Assembly: GCF_023053635.1 (NCBI RefSeq) | Contig: NC_086172.1 | Location: forward strand, 92,160,181 to 92,224,180 | Direction of reading: 5' to 3' | Length of the DNA stretch: 64,000 bases | Source of the DNA: Elgaria multicarinata webbii | Taxonomy: Eukaryota > Chordata > Lepidosauria > Squamata > Anguidae | Program-made: the position numbers and the translations under genes | Shown: piece after piece, positions 53,835 through 64,000 of the stretch | Layout of the letters: every line of letters begins with the position of its first letter | Position numbering within the stretch: position 1 is the stretch's first letter | The notes under the pieces: generated by a model | What the model saw: only the letters and a program-made list of their open reading frames with translations | What the model was told of the DNA's origin: nothing | Databases searched by the model: none

Positions 53835-54412
53835 ATGGCAGAAGAAAGCAGAAACAGGTATGGATTTGTGGTCATTCTTATGTTTTCTGGGCAGAAAAAC
53901 GGGCACTTGAAAGAAGCTTTGGCACACAGTTGGGCATTCGAATGGATGATGCCAAATTACATTGGCTAGGAAAGAGTGGCATGACGTGGGATCAGTTAAT
54001 ACCCACTCTGTTGCATACACGGAGGCGTCTATCAGATCCTGATGTGCTCGTGGTCCATCTAGGAGGAAATGACTTGGGGACAGACAGAAATGTGGATATC
54101 GTAAACCAGATGAAGAAAGATTTAGGACATCTTAAGCAAATATTCAAGAATAGTATTCTGGTCTGGTCTAATATGGTGCCCCGCAAAGTATGGAACCAAG
54201 ATGTGCCTCATAGAGTGATGGAGAAATACAGGAAAAGAATCAATCGGGAAATTGGCTATTTTATGGAGTATATCGGAGGGACTGTGATCAGACACGATTC
54301 ACTTGTACCAGAGTCTCCTGGATTGTTTCATCTCGATGGTGTCCTCTTGTCTGAAAGTGGCACAGATATCTTCAATTTGGATTTACTGAGTGTTTTGGAA
54401 ACTTTGGTCTGA
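53832..54412 (+). CDS. SGNH/GDSL hydrolase-like exon, candidate alternative last exon of TSG101
   Basis: The segment is open for 581 nt to a TGA at 54410-54412. A pyrimidine tract and the tandem acceptor TAGCAG stand immediately before or at its start. The encoded 192-residue stretch has SGNH blocks in order: VWICGHSYVFWAE (block I, serine), WLGKSGMTWDQL (block II, glycine), VVHLGGNDLG (block III, GxND), and near the end LFHLDGV (block V). The last block looks incomplete, so activity is doubtful. The closest relatives I can recall are the SGNH proteins carried by Ngaro/DIRS-type retroelements of fish, amphibians and reptiles; some CR1 elements also carry an esterase. No other element part is recognisable around it. 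The phase fits: exon 7 of TSG101 ends one base into a codon and this exon supplies two. The fused protein would be about 409 residues. Alternatives are an independent small gene starting at the ATG at 53813, or an intronic retroelement fossil that happens to be open. Confidence 0.55.
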
Positions 54413-57000
54413 CTTTCACTTAGAAGGAAGAATGATAATGGAGCTCAATTTAGACAAGCAATCTGGAGATAGATATGATTAGAAGTTTATGAACAGTGTG
54501 ATAAATTGAATTTACGTATAGTGGAATTGCCCTGTTAGTATGGTGTGGTGGGTATTGATTGGCAAGGCAGTTGCCTAGGGCACTGTCCTGCAACCACTAG
54601 CGCAAGACATTTGCTCCTATATTTTACGGCTTTGTAAGTTTAGTTCAATTTTTTTGCATTGAATTCAATTCACTTCTGATGTTGCTTAGAGACACTGCTA
54701 AACAGTTTAATTCTGTGATTGATTTTTTCCCATCCAAAAACGTTCAGTTGATACACAATGATGATATCAATCCAGAATGTGCAGAACAGTTTATAGAAGT
54801 GTTTCATATGGGTAAGATGGGACTAAGCGTTAGGAGTTATCAATGCTGGCATTTAATATTACACTTCAGAACTTCAGGAATATATAACTTTGAAAGATGA
54901 GAGCCTAACTTAGGTACAGTAGGCAAGTCAGTTGGAGCTCTAGGATTCTTGTTACACTTTTGAAAATACACCATTAGTTAAGTGTTGAAGCATTTGTGAA
55001 GCATAAGTGCTTACTAATATACCTTACAGGCAGTGTCTTGTTCAAATGTAATATTCTTGGTTTAATAAACCATAACTTATTAAGCTAAGAACAAGCAGCG
55101 GGTCCACATACTGCCCCCTTGCCTCTCAGTTCCTCGCCTTGTGTGCTTGCTTTGATCCTGAACTTTTAACATCACTTCATGTGTGTTTTATGCTGAAATG
55201 GGGAGTTCTGGTTCAATGTCAGTTTATTAACCAGTATCAATCCTGGTTAGTAAACCAACATTAAAGTGCAGTTCCCCATTACAGGCGTAATAAGAGACTG
55301 TAGTTTAAAGAAACTAAGTGTCGAATCCAGTGCGCAAAGAGAGACGGCCCCATTTATATTAAAAGGAGAGAAGAGTCGCATGCTTTCAAAGGTGTGTACT
55401 TGTGGAGCTGCTTCCTTCACTGAAGTCCGTGGAGGAGTTGTTTTGGTTGAGGGAGCTTTTAGCCTTGACTCAAGCTTGACACAGCAATTTGTGTTGTGCG
55501 ATAGACCTAAATATTTCAGAAGATCACCATGACATCAGTGAATCACTATGATACTTGTAAAAGATTTTGTCATTTTAAATGACATACTATTGATATGATT
55601 CTATCACCCTTAGTTAACACTTCTTATGCTCTTCCTAAAATCTTGTTTGCAGGATAGCTGTGGCAGTTGGATAGGCTGCATAGATAGCAAGGGTTTTGGA
55701 AAATGAAAATAAAAATAGAGTTCTTGCCAAGGGTGAAGGGGATCTTTCACTTGTGAACTCTATTTAAAATGGTATGAATTTCGATGTTCTGTTTGCCTGG
55801 AAGCCATTAAACTGTTTGACAGTGTCTCTGTAAGATAGCTATGCCACCTTTTGCTTTGGCATTGTTGTGCCGCTTTTTCCTGGAAGAAGGCAGGCCTGTA
55901 TCAGAATTTTCTTTTTCATATAATTTAATAGAACTACCATTTTCCACAATCATTTTAGGGGGGAAATTAAAATACAGGGAAGTGTTTGCACATGATTTTT
56001 TTTTTAAAAAAACAACTCTGTCATGTAGTTAACAATTTGATTAGTCTTAAGATGAGTAAAAGACGCCATAGGAGGCAATATTCTTTGGTGTTTTGGTAGT
56101 GAATTTCATATAAATTGATTTTATATGGTACTGTGCCTTTACGTTCCTTTCACAAGCAAGAGCGAGCTTAATTTCAATGGCTGATGTTATCTCCCTATCT
56201 TCTCTGAAGCTAAGTCACTATCAACTTTAGTTGATTCTTCACTGTAATGGCTTTAAATAACCAAACATCCAATCTGCTAAACTTCTTGGAGGTGGACTTT
56301 GGAAACTACAGTTCAGCACAAACTTGATTCTGGAATGTAGGACTACAACAGGAGTGGAATGGTAGAAGACAGATCTATGGAAATTAACTTTATTGCAGCT
56401 TCGGATGAAGACCTTCAATCTGTTTATTTGTATATAATCTCTTTGAATACCTCTGAAGCATTCCACGAGGATGAGGAGAACTATAGATCCTTTGGGAGGA
56501 ACTGAGACTGAATTCTACATATGTATAGAGTGATCCAGCTCTTTCTAATGAGGACATAGAAGCACTTACCAATGCTTGCAACAGACTACATTTTGTATAC
56601 TTGCGTGTAGTAGGGCCTTTAAGTTTCAGTATTTGGCAAGACCTGATATCTTTTCTACGTTATTGATGGTGAAGAGTATAGTTTGATTCATCTAATTTGT
56701 ATAACTTGGAGATTTGTGTGTTAAAAATAAAATATGGGTCTTTATTTCCTGGTCTATGTGTTATGTTAGCACTTAATTCTGATTGATGTGGATTATTTTG
56801 CTTCAAAGAAAATATGTTTTCAGGCTGCTAATTGTGCTGTGTTGAAAAGGCACTCAATCCTTTATCAGACATATCAGAAATTGTGACACTTCCCCCAGCT
56901 TTATTTAGCTTGAGTAAAAACAGTGCAGACATATTTAATATTATTAAGATAAAACTGGCAATGGCTATAGATACCAGTATTTGGTGACCATTACTCACAT
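54413..57000 (+). other. Possible 3' UTR of the SGNH exon, or intron
   Basis: No recognised mobile element until about 57012, except an AT-rich segment near 55065-55275 that may be repeat-derived. Poly(A) signals AATAAA at 55064-55069, 55708-55713 and 56726-56731. Compatible with a 3' UTR but not proof. Confidence 0.3.
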
Positions 57001-57011
57001 GAGTGAATATA

Positions 57012-57220
57012 ATGGCTTGGATTCAAACTTGCTCTTACACAAGTGAAAATACATTCCACATGTATAAGGCAGCCGCCTGATTTTCCTCTCTTATTCCACA
57101 CTCCAGACTGTTGTGGAGCATTCATTATCCTCAGGAGTGGCTGTTGGAGGGATGCAGTGAGCTACAGTAAAGAGAGGGGTGGGAAAATCCTGCTGTGTAC
57201 TTGTTTGGATCTAAGCCATG
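57012..57220. mobile_element. Non-autonomous DNA element, GGCTTGGATYCAAAC ends
   Basis: Left end ATGGCTTGGATTCAAACTTG and right end CTTGTTTGGATCTAAGCCAT are inverted. Confidence 0.6.
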
Positions 57221-57829
57221 TATTTTGTTATACCCATTAAAAGTAGGGATTCAATAATCACTGCTATTGAATATTATATACAGTTACTTGTTGCCGGTAT
57301 GTAGAATTTGAAGGCACTGAAACAAAGTGCAGCGTGCATTTGAGAATAAGCACAGCAGTGATCAGTGTAAAGTTTGCTTTTATGTTTTCATGTTAAATAA
57401 TTCTCCCTTGTTCACAATTTTGAGTTGCCAAGTTGGCTGTCCTAAAATTTTAGTTCTTGCTGGAATACTCAAGTTTGTGGAGATACGTGTATGCAACAGT
57501 GTACATGGTAACATCTTTCACAGGATCTCAAGTTTACAGACTTCAGCTTAACCTGTGGGATAAGTAGGTATCACTTTTATGTAGCTAGAATGTAATATTT
57601 CAAAATACCAAGAACATTGGTCGGCATTACATTAGAGTGAATTCTTTTAGGATTTCCCTCTACCTTTTAATAGAGGGAGTCCATTACTGAAGTTAATATG
57701 GGCAATGGTCCAAACCGGGAAAGGGTGATACTTCCTTTGATTGTAAGCCTCTTGTATCTCATGAGTTACCATTTCGGAGAGCCCTCAAACCTTGGGTTGC
57801 TGCCACTGGAAGAAGGGAGTAAAAGAGAG

Positions 57830-58025
57830 GACCATGGCTCAGTGATAGAGTACAAGCTTTGTGCACAGAAGGTCTCCGGTTCAATTCCTGGCATTTCTAG
57901 CTAAAAGGATCAGGTAACAGGGAAAGAGTTCTGCCTGAAACCCTGAAGAGACACTTCCAGTCATAGTAGACAATACTGGACTAGATAGTCAATAGTTTGA
58001 TCTGCCATAAAGTAGTTTCATGTGT
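57830..58025 (+). mobile_element. tRNA-derived SINE, second type
   Basis: Box A 57835-57850 (TGGCTCAGTGATAGAG) and box B 57878-57888 (GGTTCAATTCC). Then AAAAGGATCAGGTAACAGG, CCTGAAACCCTGAAGAGAC and AGTAGTTTCATGTGTG, a common reptile SINE body. Too diverged for a working tRNA. Confidence 0.8.
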
Positions 58026-58392
58026 GAAGGGAAGACAATTTATGATGCTTTGGGTTCTTCTTGATGAAAAGTATGATAATGAAAATACCTCAGTGGTATA
58101 TGCATTATTATGGCCTTAGTGCCAAAAATGTTTTAAAGAAATCTTTAAGTCTAACTTGAAATAAACTCTTTTAGGGTTTGCAGTTAGGATAAAGTTAATC
58201 TTTAATGTGCCATTTCAACACAAAGTTGTGGTGCAACAAGTTTTTACCTTAGGTGCCTCTTGAAAATATCACTACTTATTCTCTTGTTTTTCTATTGTCT
58301 GTTCTGGAAAATGTATTATTGGAACTTAATTCTGAGTACGTGAAAAAAAGTAAATTGTAGAGTGTTTGGTAAGCTCTATTAGAATGTTTGAT

Positions 58393-58487
58393 AACCTTTC
58401 TAAACCTCCAGATCTTTTGGGTTACACCTCCCAGGATTCCTGACCGTTGGTCAACATCTGGAGGACACCAGGTTGGGGAAGGCTGCA
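58393..58487. mobile_element. Palindromic MITE-like repeat, copy 3 (shortened)
   Basis: ACCTCCAGATCTTTTGGGTT and ATCTGGAGGACACCAGGTTG, ending GGGGAAGGCTG, as in 2824-2956. Confidence 0.65.
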
Positions 58488-58489
58488 TT

Positions 58490-60084
58490 AGCCTTTCTTT
58501 AGGGTGGGCTTTAAGAAGGGTAGATTTGTGTCTTCAGGAGAAGACTTAAGATAACATGGTGTCATTCTGGAACTAGATTAAGTATTCTGCATCCCCAAAA
58601 CAATAACATGCATTCAGCAGATGAACGTTGTGACCACTTGAGTTCTTCAGTTTAGGCATAGCTAGCTTATAGAATAAGGAAGCACAGGAGCAATGAGAAG
58701 GAAAAGCTATGATTTTTATTGTTGCTTTTCTTAAATTATAAATACTTGCTAAATGACACAGAATTGTTCATATGAAGGATATTAACAAAGAATAATTTGC
58801 TGTCACAGGAATATTACTCAATGTTTTAAACAGAAGGCCCTGTACACTGAAAATGCTGCACACAAAAGTTATTCAGAATGCATCATTTTATGGCAACTTT
58901 TAACTGGTTGTAATCTGTCCAAAGATCATTGTTTTTGGGCAGGTTAAAAATATAACAAAAGCTGGGTGGTTTTTTTTCCCCTACAGTAGGTTCATACTAT
59001 GAACTATGGCCATTTTGCCTTCCTCAAGGATCAAGGGCATTTCAACCCAGAGCAGTATACTGAAGGAATAGATAATCTGGGCTGATGTCAATTTTATTTT
59101 GTTAGAATTTTATTCTCAGAAAGTTACCTTTATTACTGAAGGATATAAACCCAATATTACGGGTTTATTAAGTGTTAATTAATCTCAATGTGCTTAACTG
59201 AGTTTTTGTTGTGAACAAAACTTCTTACCCACTCGAAACTTCAATGAAACAGAGATATGGTATGCAGCATCCTTTGGAAAAGATAATTCTTTGGTGATCT
59301 TTCGCATATTTGGGGGGACCTGCTCAGGCAAATCTGGCACAACTATACCAAGTTAACCTACTGAACCAATTTAACTTACTTAAGATTAAACTTCCACCTA
59401 TCAGTGTTAATGTTTTGTTTGGCATTATCTCTGTACCAATAATTAAGATTCCCTGCTTGGTTATACAGGAATACACAATTGTTATTGAAGTTCATATACT
59501 TTACTTCATGCAGTAGTTCTGTCCTTGTGATACAGATTTTTTTTTAAATCAACTGCCAGGTTTAGCTTTGGGTTTTCGTTCTGATTCAACTACTGGTCTG
59601 CAGTACTGTAAGGTCAGTACCATAAGGTCACTTCTGAAACCAGACTCTTTATGGCAAAGGTTAAATATCTTGAGTGTTCCCTGGAATAAATGGCTGTGTG
59701 CCATTAAATCGTCTTAAAGGGTGTCTAATTATGGAAGTGATAGAAAATGCTAAGGGCTCATGTTCTTGAAGGAGCTCTGCAAACCGTTATAGTTTTCTTC
59801 ATATAAATATATGGTGATAATTTCCCTTGTTCTCTGCATTTTTAAAACTTATTTGTACCTGCAGAATTATCTTTTTGGCCTTATATTCCTGCTTTAAGAT
59901 GGGGATAAAGGTTTCATAAGTAAGCAACTTCGATCAAGAACTTGTATCAGGTTCGAAGTTGTGAATATATGGAGCATACTATATTTATGTGGTACATGTT
60001 TGCTAGAGAAAGAAATTGATGGCGGAGTACTTAACTGTCGGTACTGTATTTATGCAAGATTTGGTTATTAGAATGTAAGCCTAT
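58490..60084. other. Sequence with no gene or repeat recognised
   Basis: AT-rich unique sequence, probably TSG101 intron 7. I find no match to the missing coiled-coil exons. Confidence 0.35.
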
Positions 60085-60154
60085 GCGGCAGGTTCTTGCT
60101 ATTTACTGTTTTACTCTGTACAGCACCATGTACATTGATGGTGCTATATAAATA

Positions 60155-60197
<43 letters not shown>
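60085..60197 (+). repeat. LINE/SINE tail and AAT microsatellite
   Basis: GTACAGCACCATGTACATTG and GGTGCTATATAAATAAAT, followed by about 15 AAT units. Confidence 0.65.
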
Positions 60198-63100
60198 TGT
60201 GTTGGCTTTTCAGAAACATCTTCTGGGTTAAAAGATCACTATTTTGAGCAGTGATTGCCTTCTTTAACATGTGGAACAGCTTGGGCTGTATGCATTAGTT
60301 TTGCTGTCTACCTATAATGTATTCTAAAAACTTTTCTAGTAAGCCCTTCTTGCTTTCTGATTCACTGTAATCTTGGATAGTATGGCCTAATCAGAAGTAC
60401 CTTGAATGAGGTGCAAGTTCTGTGAGAATGCAACCAAATGCTTGCATTCCTATGTTTAGTTGCTTTTTGTTTTAGACCAGCACTTCCTAAAATATGGCAC
60501 CTTGCCCTTGGAAGTGGAGGGATGGGGACCAGAGACAGCCTTTGTTAGCCTTTGGAGGGAAGCCACAGCTATTTTCCTGCAGTTTCAGAAACTTGCCAAA
60601 TCATATTGATGGAATCAGTGACAACCCCACAATAAGTAGAAGAAGAATGAAATTGACCCTGGAGAAATAGCCAAAACTAGACAGGCGACTACATGGTAAG
60701 CCCTGCCTAAACTTTTGAAGGGGCCCATGGCACAAAGAATTCTAAGTCCCTTTTTGAAAATATCTTCATGCTTTTCGTAGACAGAAGAGTTTATATGGAA
60801 CATAATATAACTAGTCAAGAGGACAGTAAAATGAAACTCTGTAAGGAAAGTTTTGAAATAAAATCAATGGTTTCAGAATACAAACTTAATTTTGTATTTT
60901 GAAAATGTTAACTAATTCAGAAGAAAACTTAGCTACATTTAACAATTTAGGGCCGGTATCCACTGCTGTGTACTGTTTTAAAGTGCATGAAAATAGAATA
61001 TCTGGACGGAAGATGACACACAAGACCTGCAATCTCTACAATAACTTGATATGCTACTTTCAGTATAACTTAAGATAAAGCATTTGTGTCTTTTAAAGGC
61101 AATATTTGAGGCAGGCCCTGCTCTTACTTTGGGAGTGGATATATTTGCCCATAGGATTTCTTGATTTAATCAGTAGTGAGGGAACAAAATTTGGAAAGTA
61201 ATCATCAGTTACCCAAAGAGACCTATTTTTTTTGTATCTATGCTATGTAGCTCTGGAATTGAACAAATAAACACTAAAAAAATGTGTCTTCTACAACTTG
61301 TGAATATCATCAGTATGTTTAGGAAATCCGCAAGGGGTGGGTATTGTTAATAAGTTCTACACATGTTCAGCTGCCCTGCCAATGAGCTTAGTTGGAGTTG
61401 GGATGTGAGCCAACATGCTAACATCAGGAATTCATGGTAAATCCACCTTAAGCCTACCAGAGTGCTTGTTTTAATTTGACCGTCTGTCCTATTGCATAGC
61501 AACTACTAGTCTGTTATTGGTTTTTTAAATTTGTTTCCAGTAATTAAATCAATTGAGAGGAATTAGAATTTTATATCTGTTGATATACATAAACACTTTT
61601 GCTTAGATCACCAATTACTCTTACATTATTTTGGCTAATTAAAACCTACCATTTTAATACAGTTAAAATGTACTGCATTATCTAGAGTTTGCAGTTCACA
61701 CAAATTTTTGTGAACCACCCAGAGAGCTTTGGCTATTGGGCAGCATAAAAATGTAATAAATAAATAAATCACCTGAGTTTATATTTCTTCTTGGTACAGT
61801 GTTATGAAGTGATGACCTTAATACTTCCCTTCATGTTCACTGGCAAAAGTCAGATATATTTAAAAGTGGAATAACTACTACATCCTATTTGGTACTCAGT
61901 CTTTGCAGTTTTGCACTCCTTTTTTAACAGTTTTGAGTATCTAATAGTTTGGACAGCAGTTGATGCTTGCAACACATTAGTAAAACCTTCTAAAGCTAAG
62001 AGAAAATAGTTCCTGGCTTCCATTTCTATTTTAGTATGAATTAAATTCCTCATTTTCTAGGCACATTGGAGTAGACGTAACTCCAAATCAGTTTTTATAT
62101 TTAATGGGGAGAATTAATTATTTGTATATTTTAAAAGGCATATTATCTAGTTTTTGCTCTATAGGTCCTTGCTTCTTTCTATGCTTTCATTATAGAGCTT
62201 AAAGGAATTCATTAAAACCAGTTTTGATGTTTTTGTTTGGATGAACATTATAAATTGTATGCGTCTAGTAGCATTGTAGCAAACTTAAGTTTCTCTGCAC
62301 ATGTTCATACTTCAGAAATATGCATGTAGTTTAAGCTTAAATTGTAATATGAAAAATGTTAAATATCAGTAATGATGTAAAAGTGGGGACATTTCTTGGT
62401 GGTATTGGCTTTGAGAGATGTTTCAGCATATTTCTGGGTAGAATGGAACCTAGTACCTTTTGTCCCATAAGAATGTCCTATTAAAATGTGTTTATTGTAA
62501 TTGTAAGATAATATAAGTAATATTGGCAATGTTTAAAGACTTTTTTTTGTGGTGGTGGTGGGGAACCTGTTAGGAAAAAAAGCTCTAGGATGAAACATGT
62601 CCATGTTTAAAATCAGCAATGTCAGAACTTTGAGGTATACTAATGTTTTTGCGCTAAAATAATTTTAGTTTTAATTGACTTGAAATTTGTTATGCAGAAG
62701 GATTTCTTTGTTGGGCACCGGTTTTCAGTGTTCCTTATATATGCCAAGCATATGTATTTTCAAGAGAAGAGCAAAGAGACTTTAGCGAGCAATGAGCAAC
62801 ACAGTAGAGATTAATTTAGGATTGTGAACTTTAACTGAACATGAGTCCAAGACCCAAGATGAATAACAGGAATGAGATGAATAAGAATACTTTGATGTAT
62901 GCTGTAACTGGTAACTGGACTTAAAATGCATTGAAAAGAATCTAGAAATTTGAGATATACAACCATCCATTTATTGCGAAGTTGAGAAGCTAACACCCAT
63001 TTTCACTGTAAGTCATTAAAACTTCAGTGAAAGAAAATGAAAGCAGGAAGAAAGAGAGGCTGAAAATGAATCCTTCATTTTTCATAAAGTGAAGTCCAAA

Positions 63101-64000
63101 ATCTGGAGTAGGAAATTCAGATCAGAGACTGTGGTCCCCAAAGACATTTTGACATGAAGATCTGGCCAGAATGAATGAATCAGCAGCAAGACAGATCCAG
63201 AAACTGCAGCATGAATAGACATTTTCAGCAGTTCACTTATTTTTGCTGTTTGGACACATACAAAAAGAGTTAAAGCAGAAGATCAGCTGGTCAGGACATT
63301 ACTGGGTTGGACCATATCATGATGACTTTTACAAAGGTACTGTTTGTAGTACTGGGAACTCGTTAAAAGGAAAAGATTGGACTGATAATTGTGAAAAAGG
63401 CTGTAATTAAGAAGAGGAGTTTTAATATTAAGAGAACATATGGATGGCGGCAAACTACATATGAAACCTATGGGGCACTTTGAGTTGGTGTGTTAAGGTA
63501 AAATACAGTTTTAATACTCGAGTGCTGTTGCTAATACTTGCTAGGTTTGATATTATTGTGATGTGTGGAACTTCCACAGTTTATTGAACACCTACTGAAA
63601 TATATTTGTAGATTACTAATTAAGATAATTACTAATTAAGATAATTAAGGAAGAGCATTTATGTTTATTAATCTTAAAATCCTAAATGTAAGGGAACTCA
63701 ACGTTGTCTGAGAGGAGACAGTGGGTAGAACAGACTGTGCAGTGTGAATTCATAGATGAGTATTGGGAAGAAAGGATTTAAAAAAGAAAAACCACTTGTG
63801 CATGACAAAAAACGGGTTATATATCAAATAGTAATAAAATTTGCTGTTTAGTTTTTTTATACGACGCAAAAAATGTGGAAGCAAAAAATATTTGTATCAA
63901 AAATAAAGTAGAATTTCATTACTTGTGGCATTTAGCTTTGTTGCAATTCATTCTTTTTAAACAAAGTTCTTCAAAAAATAACTAGGGCCAGTAGTTGATA
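60198..64000. other. Right end of the window, no exon seen
   Basis: Unique AT-rich sequence with a LINE tail at 61707-61770 and an AATAAA at 63902-63907. The remaining TSG101 exons were looked for by their expected peptide (GPSRDGTIS, coiled coil, LSDLY end) and not found. Confidence 0.4.
61707..61770 (+). mobile_element. LINE 3' tail
   Basis: TTGTGAACCACCCAGAGAGC and TTTGGCTATTGGGCAGCATA, then AATAAATAAATAAATC. Same family as 44905-44980. Confidence 0.65.

Noticed and set aside
54679-54900. Frame considered as a further TSG101 exon
   Set aside because: No resemblance to the TSG101 coiled coil or C-terminal box.
57830-57905. Possible tRNA gene
   Set aside because: SINE head with changed stems; continues into a known SINE body.
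1-64000. CRISPR arrays, bacterial operons or a prophage
   Set aside because: Interrupted vertebrate genes and reptile repeats throughout; no regularly spaced repeats.

Overview
The window is nuclear DNA from a vertebrate, most likely a squamate reptile. The coding content consists of three intron-bearing host genes on the + strand, in the order 3' end of SPTY2D1, then complete UEVLD, then the first half of TSG101. As I recall it, this is the order of the human 11p15 neighbourhood. The repeats point to a reptile: CR1 and L2-clade LINE 3' ends, two kinds of tRNA-derived SINE, many short palindromic or hAT-like non-autonomous DNA elements, and one solo LTR. None of the usual mammalian Alu, B1 or L1 sequence was seen.

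Layout. 1-5164 is the last intron of SPTY2D1 (or part of it), full of L2-type LINE pieces. 5165-5261 is the last coding exon of SPTY2D1, followed by a long AT-rich, mostly repeat-poor stretch that fits its 3' UTR. 9300-19900 is intergenic, with a CR1 fragment (10156-11070) and short DNA-element copies. 19940-20700 is the CpG-rich promoter and first exon of UEVLD, which has 12 coding exons to 36037; these join in frame to 470 codons plus stop. 38980-39560 is the CpG-rich promoter and first exon of TSG101. Seven TSG101 exons (39316-51786) code for the UEV domain and the proline-rich linker. The exons for the coiled coil and C-terminal ESCRT-I core box are not in the window and presumably lie to the right.

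Most notable observation. Inside what should be TSG101 intron 7 there is an open 581-nt segment (53832-54412) behind a good splice acceptor. It codes for an SGNH/GDSL-hydrolase-like domain and is in the right phase to join TSG101 exon 7. If spliced this way it would give a protein of about 409 residues: TSG101 UEV domain, proline-rich linker, then SGNH domain in place of the coiled coil. The adjacent gene UEVLD is itself a UEV domain joined to an LDH-like domain that lacks the catalytic histidine. The locus may therefore hold two independent fusions of a UEV domain to an enzyme-like domain. The splice is inferred from sequence only.

How the genes relate. UEVLD and TSG101 share the lengths and phases of their first four coding exons (42, 85, 66 and 164 nt), the mark of a tandem duplication. 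TSG101 is the ubiquitin- and P(T/S)AP-binding subunit of ESCRT-I; SPTY2D1 is a histone chaperone related to yeast Spt2 and has no known functional link to the other two.
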